Source of the DNA: an uncultured Bacteroidota bacterium | Lineage (GTDB): Bacteria > Bacteroidota > Bacteroidia > Bacteroidales > Bacteroidaceae | Assembly (NCBI GenBank): GCA_947168315.1 | Contig: CAMVLL010000011.1 | Coordinates: forward strand, 1 to 40,677 | Reading direction: 5' to 3' | DNA: 40,677 nucleotides | Shown: piece after piece, positions 15,782 to 24,159 of the stretch | Numbering within the stretch: the first letter of the stretch is position 1 | Layout: each line of letters starts with the position of its first letter | Notes under the pieces: model-generated | The model's database searches: none | What the model was told of the DNA's origin: nothing | What the model saw: only the letters and a program-made list of their open reading frames with translations | Position numbers and translations under genes: made by a program

Positions 15782-16411
15782 TTAATCCACGAATCTTGCT
15801 TTGCTGTCATCACGTGGACGAGCAGCAGGAGCTTCTGCCGGATAACCGAAACCAATTGTCAACAAAAGTTCGTAGTTTTCACTGAAACCTAACTTCTTCA
15901 TGATTTCAGCAGCCGGTTCAGATTTGAGGAACGGTACAGGACCGCCCATACAAACAGAACCGATGCCCATTGACCATGCTGAAAGCATCATATTCTCAGC
16001 CAATAACGCACAGTCAACTGGTGCATAGCTGAATGTCGTATCATAAGCGATAAAAGCTACGGTAGGAGCACTGCGAAACATATTACGGGCATCTTTATCA
16101 AGCGCCGCTGCTTCTGGGTTTTGTTTATTGTAGATTTCTGTCAATCCATTCAAAATCTCAGGATTATCAACGACACGTACTTCCCATGCTTGACGATTAA
16201 TCGCATTAGGTGCATTGATACCACATTTCATAACCAAGCTCATGGTGTCACGGTTCACAGCCTGCGGCTGGTATTTTCGAACACTTCTACGCGTTAGGAT
16301 ATTTTCGATAACTGGATTCACCTCATCACTCTTCTCTTCTTGAACAGTCTGTGCTTGTGGCTGACAAGCAAACATCATCATTGCCAAAACGGCGAAACAT
16401 AAATTCTTCAT
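15782..16411 (-). CDS. Nitroreductase-family lipoprotein
   Basis: 209 aa. A lipobox ends MKNLCFAVLAMMMFAC, so Cys16 is probably lipidated and the protein sits outside the cytoplasm, which is unusual for an FMN-dependent nitroreductase. The fold signatures are RRSVRKYQP (FMN phosphate contact), INAPNAINRQAWEVRVV, and the C-terminal LLTIGFGYPAEAPAARPR. It likely carries out FMN-dependent NAD(P)H reduction of quinones or nitro compounds, but the electron source in that compartment is unclear. It lies after pckA, with a terminator hairpin between them. Family call is good, the function is not resolved. Confidence 0.85.
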   Translation of the reverse strand: MKNLCFAVLAMMMFACQPQAQTVQEEKSDEVNPVIENILTRRSVRKYQPQAVNRDTMSLVMKCGINAPNAINRQAWEVRVVDNPEILNGLTEIYNKQNPEAAALDKDARNMFRSAPTVAFIAYDTTFSYAPVDCALLAENMMLSAWSMGIGSVCMGGPVPFLKSEPAAEIMKKLGFSENYELLLTIGFGYPAEAPAARPRDDSKARFVD

Positions 16412-16437
16412 CTTATCCTTTATTTTAATGACAAAAC

Positions 16438-16466
16438 GAGGGAAGCGTCATAAGACTGCTTCCCTC
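16438..16466 (-). terminator. Terminator of pckA
   Basis: A perfect 9-bp stem GAGGGAAGC/GCTTCCCTC (16438-16446 with 16458-16466) is followed on the minus strand by GTTTTGTC. The U tract is short, so read-through into the nitroreductase gene is plausible. Confidence 0.7.
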
Positions 16467-16491
16467 ATTATAGTCAGGTTATAATTTACAA

Positions 16492-18105
16492 TTAAAGTTG
16501 TGGACCTGCAGCTACCAAAGCCTTACCAGCTTCGTTAGTTGTATACTTACCAAAGTTCTTAATGAAACGAGCAGCCAAATCCTTAGCTTTCTCTTCCCAT
16601 TCGCAATCGCAAGCGTAAGTGTCACGTGGATCCAAGATACGACGGTCAACACCTTCCAAAACAACAGGAACTTCGAAATTGAAGTAAGGGATGTGCTTTG
16701 TCTCAACCTTGTTGATAGCACCGTTCAAGATAGCATCGATAATACCACGAGTATCGCGGATAGAGATACGTTTGCCAGTTCCGTTCCAACCAGTATTTAC
16801 CAAGTAAGCCTTAGCACCGCTCTTCTCCATCTTCTTAACCAATTCTTCAGCATATTTTGTCGGGTGCAATTCCAAGAATGCCTGACCGAAGCAAGCAGAG
16901 AATGTAGGAGTCGGTTCAGTGATACCACGCTCTGTACCAGCCAATTTAGCAGTGAAACCAGACAGGAAATAGTACTTAGTCTGCTCCGGAGTCAAGATAG
17001 ATACTGGAGGCAATACACCGAATGCATCAGCTGACAAGAAGATAACTTGTTTAGCAGCAGGACCTGAGCTCTTACCGTTCACCTTCTTAACGATATTTGT
17101 AATATGCTCGATTGGGTAGCTAACACGTGTATTCTCAGTAACACTCTTATCATTGAAGTCGATCTTACCGTTAGCATCAACTGTAACATTTTCAAGCAAT
17201 GCATTACGCTTGATAGCGTTATAGATATCAGGTTCACTATCCTTATCCAATTTGATAACCTTTGCATAGCAACCACCTTCGAAATTGAATACACCATCAT
17301 CATCCCATCCGTGCTCATCGTCACCGATCAACAGACGCTTAGGATCTGTAGACAATGTAGTCTTACCTGTACCAGAAAGCCCGAAGAAGATAGCTGTGTT
17401 CTTTCCTTCCATATCTGTATTAGCAGAACAGTGCATAGAAGCGATACCTTGCAATGGCAAATAGTAGTTCATCATAGAGAACATACCCTTCTTCATTTCA
17501 CCACCATACCAAGTATTCAGGATAACCTGCTCACGGCTTGAAACGTTGAAAGCAACACAAGTTTCTGAACCTAAACCTAATTCTTTATAATTCTCAACCT
17601 TAGCCTTAGAAGCACAGTAGATAACAAAGTTAGGAGTAAAGTCTGCCAATTCCTCTTCTGAAGGCTGGATAAACATATTCTTTACGAAATGTGCCTGCCA
17701 TGCAACTTCCATAATAAAACGAACTGCCATACGAGTGTCCTTGTTGGCACCACAATAAGCATCCATCACATACAGATTCTTATTGCTTAATTCTTTCTTA
17801 GCAAGATCCTTTACCTTTGCCCAAACTTCTTCAGACATTGGGTGATTATCATTCTTATAACCTTCAGTTGTCCACCAAACAGTGTCCTTTGAAGTCTCGT
17901 CCATTACGATATATTTGTCTTTAGGAGAACGACCAGTGAAAATACCTGTCATTACGTTTACTGCGCCAAGCTCTGTAACTTGACCAACTTCAAAACCTTC
18001 CAAACCTGGTTTTGTTTCTTCCTCAAAAAGATACTCATAAGAAGGGTTGTGAGCAATTACGGTAGACCCAACAATACCGTACTTCGTCAAATCTAAATTT
18101 GCCAT
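16492..18105 (-). CDS. pckA: Phosphoenolpyruvate carboxykinase (ATP)
   Basis: 537 aa, normal length for the ATP-dependent family. It carries the PEPCK P-loop [11 protein letters not shown] (near residue 242), the metal-binding [18 protein letters not shown], and the early motif [12 protein letters not shown]. It interconverts oxaloacetate and PEP. In Bacteroidales it usually works in the CO2-fixing direction, feeding the succinate and propionate branch (established for the group, not visible here). It is transcribed from a leader with a TAATTTTG -7 box at 18186-18193, divergent from upp. Confidence 0.97.
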   Translation of the reverse strand: MANLDLTKYGIVGSTVIAHNPSYEYLFEEETKPGLEGFEVGQVTELGAVNVMTGIFTGRSPKDKYIVMDETSKDTVWWTTEGYKNDNHPMSEEVWAKVKDLAKKELSNKNLYVMDAYCGANKDTRMAVRFIMEVAWQAHFVKNMFIQPSEEELADFTPNFVIYCASKAKVENYKELGLGSETCVAFNVSSREQVILNTWYGGEMKKGMFSMMNYYLPLQGIASMHCSANTDMEGKNTAIFFGLSGTGKTTLSTDPKRLLIGDDEHGWDDDGVFNFEGGCYAKVIKLDKDSEPDIYNAIKRNALLENVTVDANGKIDFNDKSVTENTRVSYPIEHITNIVKKVNGKSSGPAAKQVIFLSADAFGVLPPVSILTPEQTKYYFLSGFTAKLAGTERGITEPTPTFSACFGQAFLELHPTKYAEELVKKMEKSGAKAYLVNTGWNGTGKRISIRDTRGIIDAILNGAINKVETKHIPYFNFEVPVVLEGVDRRILDPRDTYACDCEWEEKAKDLAARFIKNFGKYTTNEAGKALVAAGPQL

Positions 18106-18185
18106 TTTAATTTATTTAAAGTTATTTTTTGTTATTAATTGATTCGTTTTTGTCAGAACTTGAAAGTCCCTTTTTGAACTCGATG

Positions 18186-18193
18186 CAAAATTA
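18186..18193 (-). promoter_or_regulatory. -7 element of the pckA promoter
   Basis: TAATTTTG on the minus strand matches TAnnTTTG. It implies a leader of about 75 bases before the pckA ATG. The -33 box is not clear. Confidence 0.5.
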
Positions 18194-18337
18194 ACATTTT
18201 ATTCCCAAAAAAAGAAGTGATAACTGATTTTCTTCTTTTTACATAAATTATTTAGGTTTCCATAACATTTATGCAATTTCTACTTTACAAATCCGAATAT
18301 TTTTTGTTTCTTTGTCTAAATATTAAATATAAATACC

Positions 18338-19006
18338 ATGAAAATATACAATTTAGGAGAGGAACATACGATTATCAACCAATATGTGGCTGAACTCCGC
18401 GATGTTAATGTTCAAAAAGACCGTATGCGTTTCAGAAGAAATCTAGAACGGATTGGAGAAATGATGGCATACGAAGTCAGTAAGACGTTAAGTTATTCGA
18501 CAAAAGAAGTACAGACTCCTTTAGGTATTGCTAATGTTTGCACACATGATGACGAATTGGTAATCGCAACGGTATTCCGTGCCGGCTTACCTCTTCAAAA
18601 TGGTTTCTTACAAGTCTTTGACCATGCTGATTGTGCTTTTGTATCTGCTTTCCGCTACTACAAAGACACAGAGCATCGCGTAGTGGACGTAAAAATTGAA
18701 TATATCGCAGCCCCTCTTCTAAGCAACAAGACCCTTCTGTTGGTTGATCCAATGTTGGCAACGGGTGAAAGCTTGGAACTCGCATGGAAAGCATTCCTGA
18801 CAAAGGGTGCCCCGAAGAAGATGCACATTGCTTGTGTCATCGCAAGCTTGGACGGTGTCAAACATCTACAAGAGCTCTTTGCTGACGATGTGGATGACAA
18901 CATAACGCTTTGGTGCGCTACAGTCGATCCTGGAATGAACGAACATAAATATATTGTTCCTGGTCTGGGTGATGCTGGCGACTTGGCATACGGAGATAAG
19001 ATTTAA
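18338..19006 (+). CDS. upp: Uracil phosphoribosyltransferase
   Basis: 222 aa. The PRPP-binding loop VDPMLATGESLELA (residues 136-149) and the C-terminal uracil loop GLGDAGDLAYGDK are diagnostic. It makes UMP from uracil and PRPP in pyrimidine salvage and is cytoplasmic. It is transcribed alone, divergent from pckA; only a degenerate -7-like TTTCTTTG is seen upstream. It converges on ispG, with a shared hairpin terminator at 19021-19061. Confidence 0.95.
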   Translation: MKIYNLGEEHTIINQYVAELRDVNVQKDRMRFRRNLERIGEMMAYEVSKTLSYSTKEVQTPLGIANVCTHDDELVIATVFRAGLPLQNGFLQVFDHADCAFVSAFRYYKDTEHRVVDVKIEYIAAPLLSNKTLLLVDPMLATGESLELAWKAFLTKGAPKKMHIACVIASLDGVKHLQELFADDVDDNITLWCATVDPGMNEHKYIVPGLGDAGDLAYGDKI

Positions 19007-19020
19007 AACTTACAATCCAT

Positions 19021-19061
19021 AAAAAAAAGTGCACATCAAGGAGATTCCCTGATGTGCACTT
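19021..19061 (-). terminator. Terminator of the rpoN-ispG operon, shared with upp
   Basis: A 12-bp stem AAGTGCACATCA/TGATGTGCACTT (19027-19038 with 19050-19061). On the minus strand the stem runs into eight T residues, so it mainly ends ispG transcription. It may also stop upp transcripts. Confidence 0.85.
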
Positions 19062-19101
19062 CCTATATAGTAAATTTGATACTCAACCCACAAAAAGAAG
19101 A

Positions 19102-20949
19102 TTATTTCTCCCGATAATCTCCATTTGCTTTAATTAATTCAATTAGTCGATCCACCGCTTCTTCTTCCGGAATGTTCTTTTCCAAACACACTTTCCGACG
19201 GTAAAGACTGACCTTTCCGCGAGCAGCCCCGACATATCCATAATCAGCATCCGCCATCTCTCCCGGTCCATTGACAATACATCCCATAATACCGATTTTC
19301 AATCCTTTCAGATGAGATGTTGCTGCCTGGATTCGGGCAATTGTATCCTCCAGATTATACAAAGTACGTCCGCAACCCGGACATGAGATATATTCTGTTT
19401 TCGAAGTACGCAGACGACCGCCCTGTAAGATACTGAAAGCCGTCTCGTCTACCTTCTCATGGGATATATTACCTTGGTTCAACAAGAATATGCCATCACA
19501 TAACCCATCAATCATCAAGGCACCCATATCTGCCGCTGCCTTCACTTGCAGGTTTTCCAATTCATCTTCCTGATAATGCTGGAAGAAAACAACCGGATTC
19601 ATCATGCCTTCGTTCATCAGTTCATGAACCAATGCCCGCATCTCGCCCAAACGATTCACATGATTGCTTTGAACGATGAGAACCACCTCCGGATGGTACT
19701 TCAATCCTGCAATCACCTCATCGTTAAAACCGACATAAGGGATGAACAGGAACTTCAACGTGGCCGGACAATAATGTAGTTCCAACATACGGTTATATGT
19801 GAAAGCCGGATAGACCTGTTGCATGTTTGGTGACCAAGCATCTACATCTACAATTGCAGGAATTGAGGTGTCTCGGTTTTTGGGAAGTTGTGCGCCATAA
19901 TAAACGTAGTCAGGGATAAAGTCAGGATGGATTGTAGATGAACCATCCAATCGGTCTGAGATAACAACCGGCACTTGATCTCCACCAACATTCGATACGG
20001 GTTTTGTTACGCGCCGTGAAGGATGCAAATAGTCGAAGTCAGGAGATTCTTTCGCAGGAATATACGGATGTTTTTCCCGACCAACAAGATAATCACGCAA
20101 CTTCTTCGCAACAGGTATCTCTTTTTCCGGAGCTTCACTTAACGAAACACGGATAGTATCACCTAAACCATCTGCCAACAGCGCACCAATTCCGATAGCC
20201 GATTTGATTCGACCATCCTCACCACCACCAGCCTCAGTCACTCCGAGGTGCAGTGGGAATTGCATTCCTTCTTCATCCATCTGTGCGACTAACAAACGAA
20301 CTGTCTGCACCATGATAACAGTGTTGGATGCCTTAATAGAAATGACAACATCCATGAAATGTTCAGCCACACATATACGGAGAAACTCTATACACGACTC
20401 CACCATTCCTTCCGGTGTATCTCCATATCGGGACATGATACGGTCCGACAGTGAACCATGGTTTACTCCGATACGAATAGCAGTATGATGCTCCTTACAA
20501 ATGTTCAAGAAAGGAACAAAACGATTCCTGATCTTCTCTATTTCCTTTGCATATTCCTCATCGGTATACTCCAAATGCTTGAAGGTACGTCCCGGATCAA
20601 CATAGTTTCCGGGATTGATTCGAACTGCTTCCGCATAATGAGCAGCTACATCCGCCACATTCGGATTAAAATGCACATCTGCTACCAAAGGCGTGTCATA
20701 TCCTTGCGAACGTAATCTACTATTTATCCACTGCAGATTCTCAGCCTCACGAGTGCCCTGCGTTGTCAGTCGGACATATTCTCCTCCTGCCTCAATAATT
20801 CGTTTCGCTTGTTCCACACAACCCTCCGTGTCCATTGTGGATGTATTGGTCATACTTTGTAAACGGATTGGATTGTTACCGCCCAAAGGAGTAGCACCTA
20901 CATGAACCACTGAAGATTCACGGCGGGAATAGTTGAAAAGATCCATCAT
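19102..20949 (-). CDS. ispG: 4-hydroxy-3-methylbut-2-enyl-diphosphate synthase (IspG/GcpE), long form
   Basis: 615 aa; enterobacterial IspG is about 370 aa. The extra length is a central insertion between the TIM barrel and the iron-sulfur domain, as is usual in Bacteroidetes, Chlamydia and plants. The barrel begins with VGATPLGGNNPIRLQSMT. The [4Fe-4S] ligands are Cys523 and Cys526 (CPGCGRT), Cys557 and Glu564 (GCIVNGPGEMADADYGYVG). It catalyses the reductive ring opening of MEcPP in the MEP isoprenoid pathway. It follows purE after 7 bases. Confidence 0.96.
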   Translation of the reverse strand: MMDLFNYSRRESSVVHVGATPLGGNNPIRLQSMTNTSTMDTEGCVEQAKRIIEAGGEYVRLTTQGTREAENLQWINSRLRSQGYDTPLVADVHFNPNVADVAAHYAEAVRINPGNYVDPGRTFKHLEYTDEEYAKEIEKIRNRFVPFLNICKEHHTAIRIGVNHGSLSDRIMSRYGDTPEGMVESCIEFLRICVAEHFMDVVISIKASNTVIMVQTVRLLVAQMDEEGMQFPLHLGVTEAGGGEDGRIKSAIGIGALLADGLGDTIRVSLSEAPEKEIPVAKKLRDYLVGREKHPYIPAKESPDFDYLHPSRRVTKPVSNVGGDQVPVVISDRLDGSSTIHPDFIPDYVYYGAQLPKNRDTSIPAIVDVDAWSPNMQQVYPAFTYNRMLELHYCPATLKFLFIPYVGFNDEVIAGLKYHPEVVLIVQSNHVNRLGEMRALVHELMNEGMMNPVVFFQHYQEDELENLQVKAAADMGALMIDGLCDGIFLLNQGNISHEKVDETAFSILQGGRLRTSKTEYISCPGCGRTLYNLEDTIARIQAATSHLKGLKIGIMGCIVNGPGEMADADYGYVGAARGKVSLYRRKVCLEKNIPEEEAVDRLIELIKANGDYREK

Positions 20950-20956
20950 CTAAGGT

Positions 20957-21466
20957 TCAATTCGTTTTATAATCGTATTTGATTTCTTTTAATTCAGCGT
21001 TTGCTTTTTCGATTTTCTTTTTCAAGCCTTCTTTGTAATCAGCAAACTTCTGTGCCAGTTCTGCATCCGACAGTGCCAACATCTGTACAGCCAGAATAGC
21101 TGCATTCATAGCGCCATTGATTGCAACCGTTGCAACAGGAATTCCTGGAGGCATCTGAAGAATAGAATACAAAGCGTCAACACCATCCAGAGCCGAGCCT
21201 TTGATTGGAACACCAATCACAGGTAATGTGGTATTGGCAGCGATAACACCAGGAAGAGCTGCAGCCATTCCAGCGCCTGCTATGATGACTTTTAGTCCAC
21301 GTCCTGCAGCGTTTTTTGCAAAGGACTCCACAGCCTCGGGTGTACGATGTGCTGACAATGCGTTGATTTCGAATGGGATATGCATTTCATCCAACAATTT
21401 TGCCGCTTTCTCCATAACAGGGAGGTCGGATGTACTTCCCATGATAATACTTACAAGAGGTTTCAT
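20957..21466 (-). CDS. purE: N5-carboxyaminoimidazole ribonucleotide mutase PurE (class I)
   Basis: 169 aa. MGSTSDLPVM (residues 9-18), SAHRTPE, GAGMAAALPGVIAA and GVPIKGSALDGVDAL are the class I PurE hallmarks. It moves the carboxyl group of N5-CAIR to give CAIR in purine synthesis. It lies between gcvH and ispG, which is pathway mixing within one operon. A hairpin sits in the 79-base gap upstream. The Lys-rich C-terminal helix is normal for the family. Confidence 0.95.
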   Translation of the reverse strand: MKPLVSIIMGSTSDLPVMEKAAKLLDEMHIPFEINALSAHRTPEAVESFAKNAAGRGLKVIIAGAGMAAALPGVIAANTTLPVIGVPIKGSALDGVDALYSILQMPPGIPVATVAINGAMNAAILAVQMLALSDAELAQKFADYKEGLKKKIEKANAELKEIKYDYKTN

Positions 21467-21485
21467 ATACTATCTTTTTATAAGA

Positions 21486-21524
21486 ATCGTGTGAGTAGAC
21501 AGCCTCAGCGTCCGCTCACACGAT
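21486..21524 (-). other. Hairpin between gcvH and purE
   Basis: A perfect 10-bp stem ATCGTGTGAG/CTCACACGAT (21486-21495 with 21515-21524) has a 19-base loop. It lacks a clean U tract on either strand. It may be a weak terminator, a processing site or an operator controlling purE. Confidence 0.45.
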
Positions 21525-21545
21525 ACCTTTATACATTATTCTTCA

Positions 21546-21926
21546 TTATTCGCTAATCAAAGCTTTATAAGCTTCAGCATCTAACAATTCATCCATTTCA
21601 GAAAGGTTGGATGGCTTAATCTTAATAATCCAGCCTTCTCCATAAGGATCTGTATTTACTAACTCAGGTTGATCTGCCAATGCTTCATTTTGCTCTAAAA
21701 CTTCACCACCTACCGGAAGGAACAAGTCAGATACAGTCTTTACAACCTCAATTGTTCCGAAAACTTCACCTTTCTCCAAAGTTTCACCTTCTGTTGGAAT
21801 ATCTACAAAGACGATATCACCCAATTGGTCTTGTGCGTAATCTGTAATACCTACATAAGCAACATCACCTTCAACACGAATCCATTCATGCTCGCTGGTG
21901 TACTTTACATTGTTAGGAAAATTCAT
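21546..21926 (-). CDS. gcvH: Glycine cleavage system H protein
   Basis: 126 aa, normal length. The lipoyl domain carries the acceptor Lys63 in EVVKTVSD, with the upstream SEHEW and [16 protein letters not shown] typical of H proteins. It shuttles the aminomethyl group between the P, T and L proteins. Those partners are not in the window. It is the third gene of rpoN-PAP2-gcvH-purE-ispG, 41 bases after the PAP2-like gene. Confidence 0.96.
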   Translation of the reverse strand: MNFPNNVKYTSEHEWIRVEGDVAYVGITDYAQDQLGDIVFVDIPTEGETLEKGEVFGTIEVVKTVSDLFLPVGGEVLEQNEALADQPELVNTDPYGEGWIIKIKPSNLSEMDELLDAEAYKALISE

Positions 21927-21967
21927 AATCTTTCAATTTAAAAATAAGGTTAATATCAAAATTTTCT

Positions 21968-22621
21968 TCAAATAAACAAAATTCCAATGACTCCACAAAA
22001 CAAACCGACTAGAAATCCGATAAAAACCTCTAAAAGGGTATGTCGGCAAAGAATCATTCGGGCAGTACCCAAAATTCCGGTTAAGAGGATAAACCATCCC
22101 AACCAAAAAACCGGGTTAAAGTTGAACATCACGCCATACGATATCAAACCACCAATCATCAGTCCGCCACTGGCCACATGTACACTGATTTTCCACTTGC
22201 AATTAATAAGTATACACATCACCATACACAACAAAGAGGCCATGATAATGCCTGTCATATAGCGTGGCAGACGTAAGCGATACATTGCTATCAGGCATGT
22301 GACATAGCTAAGAATCGTCAGAATATACAAAAGAGGGCGATGTTCCTGCTTCCCAAGGTCCTTAAAACTCCATCCTTTAAGCCATTGCAGAACATAAATA
22401 GCCAATAAGGGGATAGCAATGGTAAAGCAAACCACCAGACTGAGAACTTGTATTCGAGCTTGGAATGGAATAATTCGCAGATATGTACAAAAGAACAAGA
22501 GGCAAAAAGCAATCAAAGGGACCAAGAATGGCGTAAAGATGACCGATACTAATCGGGCACAATAAAGCAACCATTTGTTCATGGGCTGTTCAACAACCTT
22601 TTGTTCTTCTATCTGTTCCAT
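21968..22621 (-). CDS. PAP2-like multi-pass membrane phosphatase
   Basis: 217 aa with about six hydrophobic segments. Weak PAP2 signatures are visible: KQEHRP (91-96) as motif 1, SVHVASGG with His148 as motif 2, and an R-x5-H-x3-E arrangement (Arg188, His194, Glu198) where the canonical motif 3 ends in Asp. The family removes phosphates from lipid phosphates such as undecaprenyl-PP or PAP. The substitutions leave activity uncertain. Its ATG overlaps the rpoN stop (TAATG), so it is translationally coupled to sigma-54. Confidence 0.65.
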   Translation of the reverse strand: MEQIEEQKVVEQPMNKWLLYCARLVSVIFTPFLVPLIAFCLLFFCTYLRIIPFQARIQVLSLVVCFTIAIPLLAIYVLQWLKGWSFKDLGKQEHRPLLYILTILSYVTCLIAMYRLRLPRYMTGIIMASLLCMVMCILINCKWKISVHVASGGLMIGGLISYGVMFNFNPVFWLGWFILLTGILGTARMILCRHTLLEVFIGFLVGLFCGVIGILFI

Positions 22622-24087
22622 TATTTTCTCCTTAATCGCGCCACCGGAATATTTAAAGTCTTACGGTATTTGGCAACAGTTCTCCTTGCGACAGGGTATC
22701 CTTTACTCTTCAAAATATCCACAATTTGTTCATCCGTCAACGGTTTCTGCTTATCTTCTTGATCAACCAATTCCTGTAAGATACGTCTAATCTCCCTTGA
22801 CGAGAGTTGCTCACCGTTTTCAGATGACTTATACCCAGTGCTAAAGAAGAACCGTAGCGGGAAAATGCCATAGTCGGTTTGAACATATTTGCTATTGCTA
22901 ACCCTAGAGACAGTTGAGATATCCAGCTTGGCAATTTCAGCAACGTCTTTTAGGATCATCGGTTTAAGCAGAGCTTCATCACCATCTTCGAAGAACGGCA
23001 TTTGTAACTTAACGATTGCATTCATCGTCATCATCAACGTATGCTGACGCTGTTTAACGGCATTGATAAATCCCTTTGCCGCATCTACTTTTTGTTTATA
23101 ATAACTAAAAGCGACCTTGTTGTCTCTACTTTGGTTCTCCTTATTCTTAGTATATTCTTCCAGTAACATTTTATAATCCTGGCTAAGTCGAAGCACAGGA
23201 ACGTCCCAGTTATTCAAGCTTACCGTGATTTGTCCTTCTTCATCTTTCTCAACGATAAAGTCGGGTACTATTTGTTGTAAGTTTTTTCCGATGGCCTCAC
23301 CCAAAGCACTTCCAGGACGAGGGTTCAGTTTCACCAATTCCGCATACGCCTGTGCATAAACCTCCTCTGAAAGACCAAGTCGTTGCATGATGCGTTCCTT
23401 GTTCTTTCGAGTGAAATCGTCCATATTATTCTCAATAATATCTTGTTCGATATTCTTAAGTGGAGAATCTGGTTTCCGCTTTATCTGCAACAACAGACAT
23501 TCTTGCAAGGAACGAGCACCGATTCCAGCTGGGTCAAACTCCTGAATAATACTTAGGATACGTTCTAGCTCAGCCTCATCGGTTTCAATGTCATAGTTAA
23601 TCACCAAATCATCAATCATTGGGAGGAAATCTCTTCGCAGGAAACCATCACTATCTAATGATAGAATCAAGTATTCAGCGATCTCCTTCTCATGTTCCGA
23701 GAATGGCTGCATGGCCAACTGTTCTTTCAGAACATCATAGAATGAGTCAGTATCCGAAAATGGGATTTCTTCTACACGTTCTCCCCGACTTCGGTTATGT
23801 TCTTGTAACTTATAATCCGGAATATCATCTTCGTTAGCGTAATCACCCAGGCTATCATCCTCACTTGAACGATATTCAAGTTCCTCCGTTGATTCATCCA
23901 CTTCTTCAGTTTCAGAAGAATTCGGTTCTGTTTCTAAAGCAGGGTTATCAAGTACTTCTGCACGAATTCGTTCTTCTAATTCCTGCTTCGACAGTTCCAA
24001 CAACTTCACTACCATAATCTGTTGAGGAGATAGTGTTTGTAACTGTTGCTGTTCCTGTATCTGTATTTGCCCTGCCTTTTCTGACAT
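22621..24087 (-). CDS. rpoN: RNA polymerase sigma-54 factor RpoN
   Basis: 488 aa. The Gln-rich activator-interacting region (QIQEQQQLQTLSPQQIMVV) begins the protein. A strongly acidic linker (about 50-95) follows, then the core-binding domain, the HTH, and the RpoN box ARRTVAKYR (467-475) that reads the -24 element. It directs transcription that depends on bacterial enhancer-binding proteins. None of those activators is in the window. It heads the operon that continues with PAP2, gcvH, purE and ispG. A TAATTTTG -7 box and a GTGATTTATCAC palindrome lie just upstream. Confidence 0.97.
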   Translation of the reverse strand: MSEKAGQIQIQEQQQLQTLSPQQIMVVKLLELSKQELEERIRAEVLDNPALETEPNSSETEEVDESTEELEYRSSEDDSLGDYANEDDIPDYKLQEHNRSRGERVEEIPFSDTDSFYDVLKEQLAMQPFSEHEKEIAEYLILSLDSDGFLRRDFLPMIDDLVINYDIETDEAELERILSIIQEFDPAGIGARSLQECLLLQIKRKPDSPLKNIEQDIIENNMDDFTRKNKERIMQRLGLSEEVYAQAYAELVKLNPRPGSALGEAIGKNLQQIVPDFIVEKDEEGQITVSLNNWDVPVLRLSQDYKMLLEEYTKNKENQSRDNKVAFSYYKQKVDAAKGFINAVKQRQHTLMMTMNAIVKLQMPFFEDGDEALLKPMILKDVAEIAKLDISTVSRVSNSKYVQTDYGIFPLRFFFSTGYKSSENGEQLSSREIRRILQELVDQEDKQKPLTDEQIVDILKSKGYPVARRTVAKYRKTLNIPVARLRRK

Positions 24088-24108
24088 ATTGTTCTTTATT
24101 TATGCTCG

Positions 24109-24128
24109 CAAAATTAGTGATTTATCAC
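24109..24128 (-). promoter_or_regulatory. rpoN promoter -7 box with adjacent palindrome
   Basis: On the minus strand the -7 element is TAATTTTG (24109-24116). Directly upstream, in the spacer, is the perfect inverted repeat GTGAT-TT-ATCAC (24117-24128), which resembles Crp/Fnr-type half sites. A repressor bound there would cover the promoter. Confidence 0.5.
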
Positions 24129-24159
24129 GAATAAGTCACCTTCCAAAACATTATTTGTG

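Noticed and set aside
18150-18190. Possible third copy of the 21-bp iteron upstream of pckA (AACTTGAAAG...AACTCGATG)
   Set aside because: Only two half-matching words about 20 bases apart and none of the other modules; likely chance.
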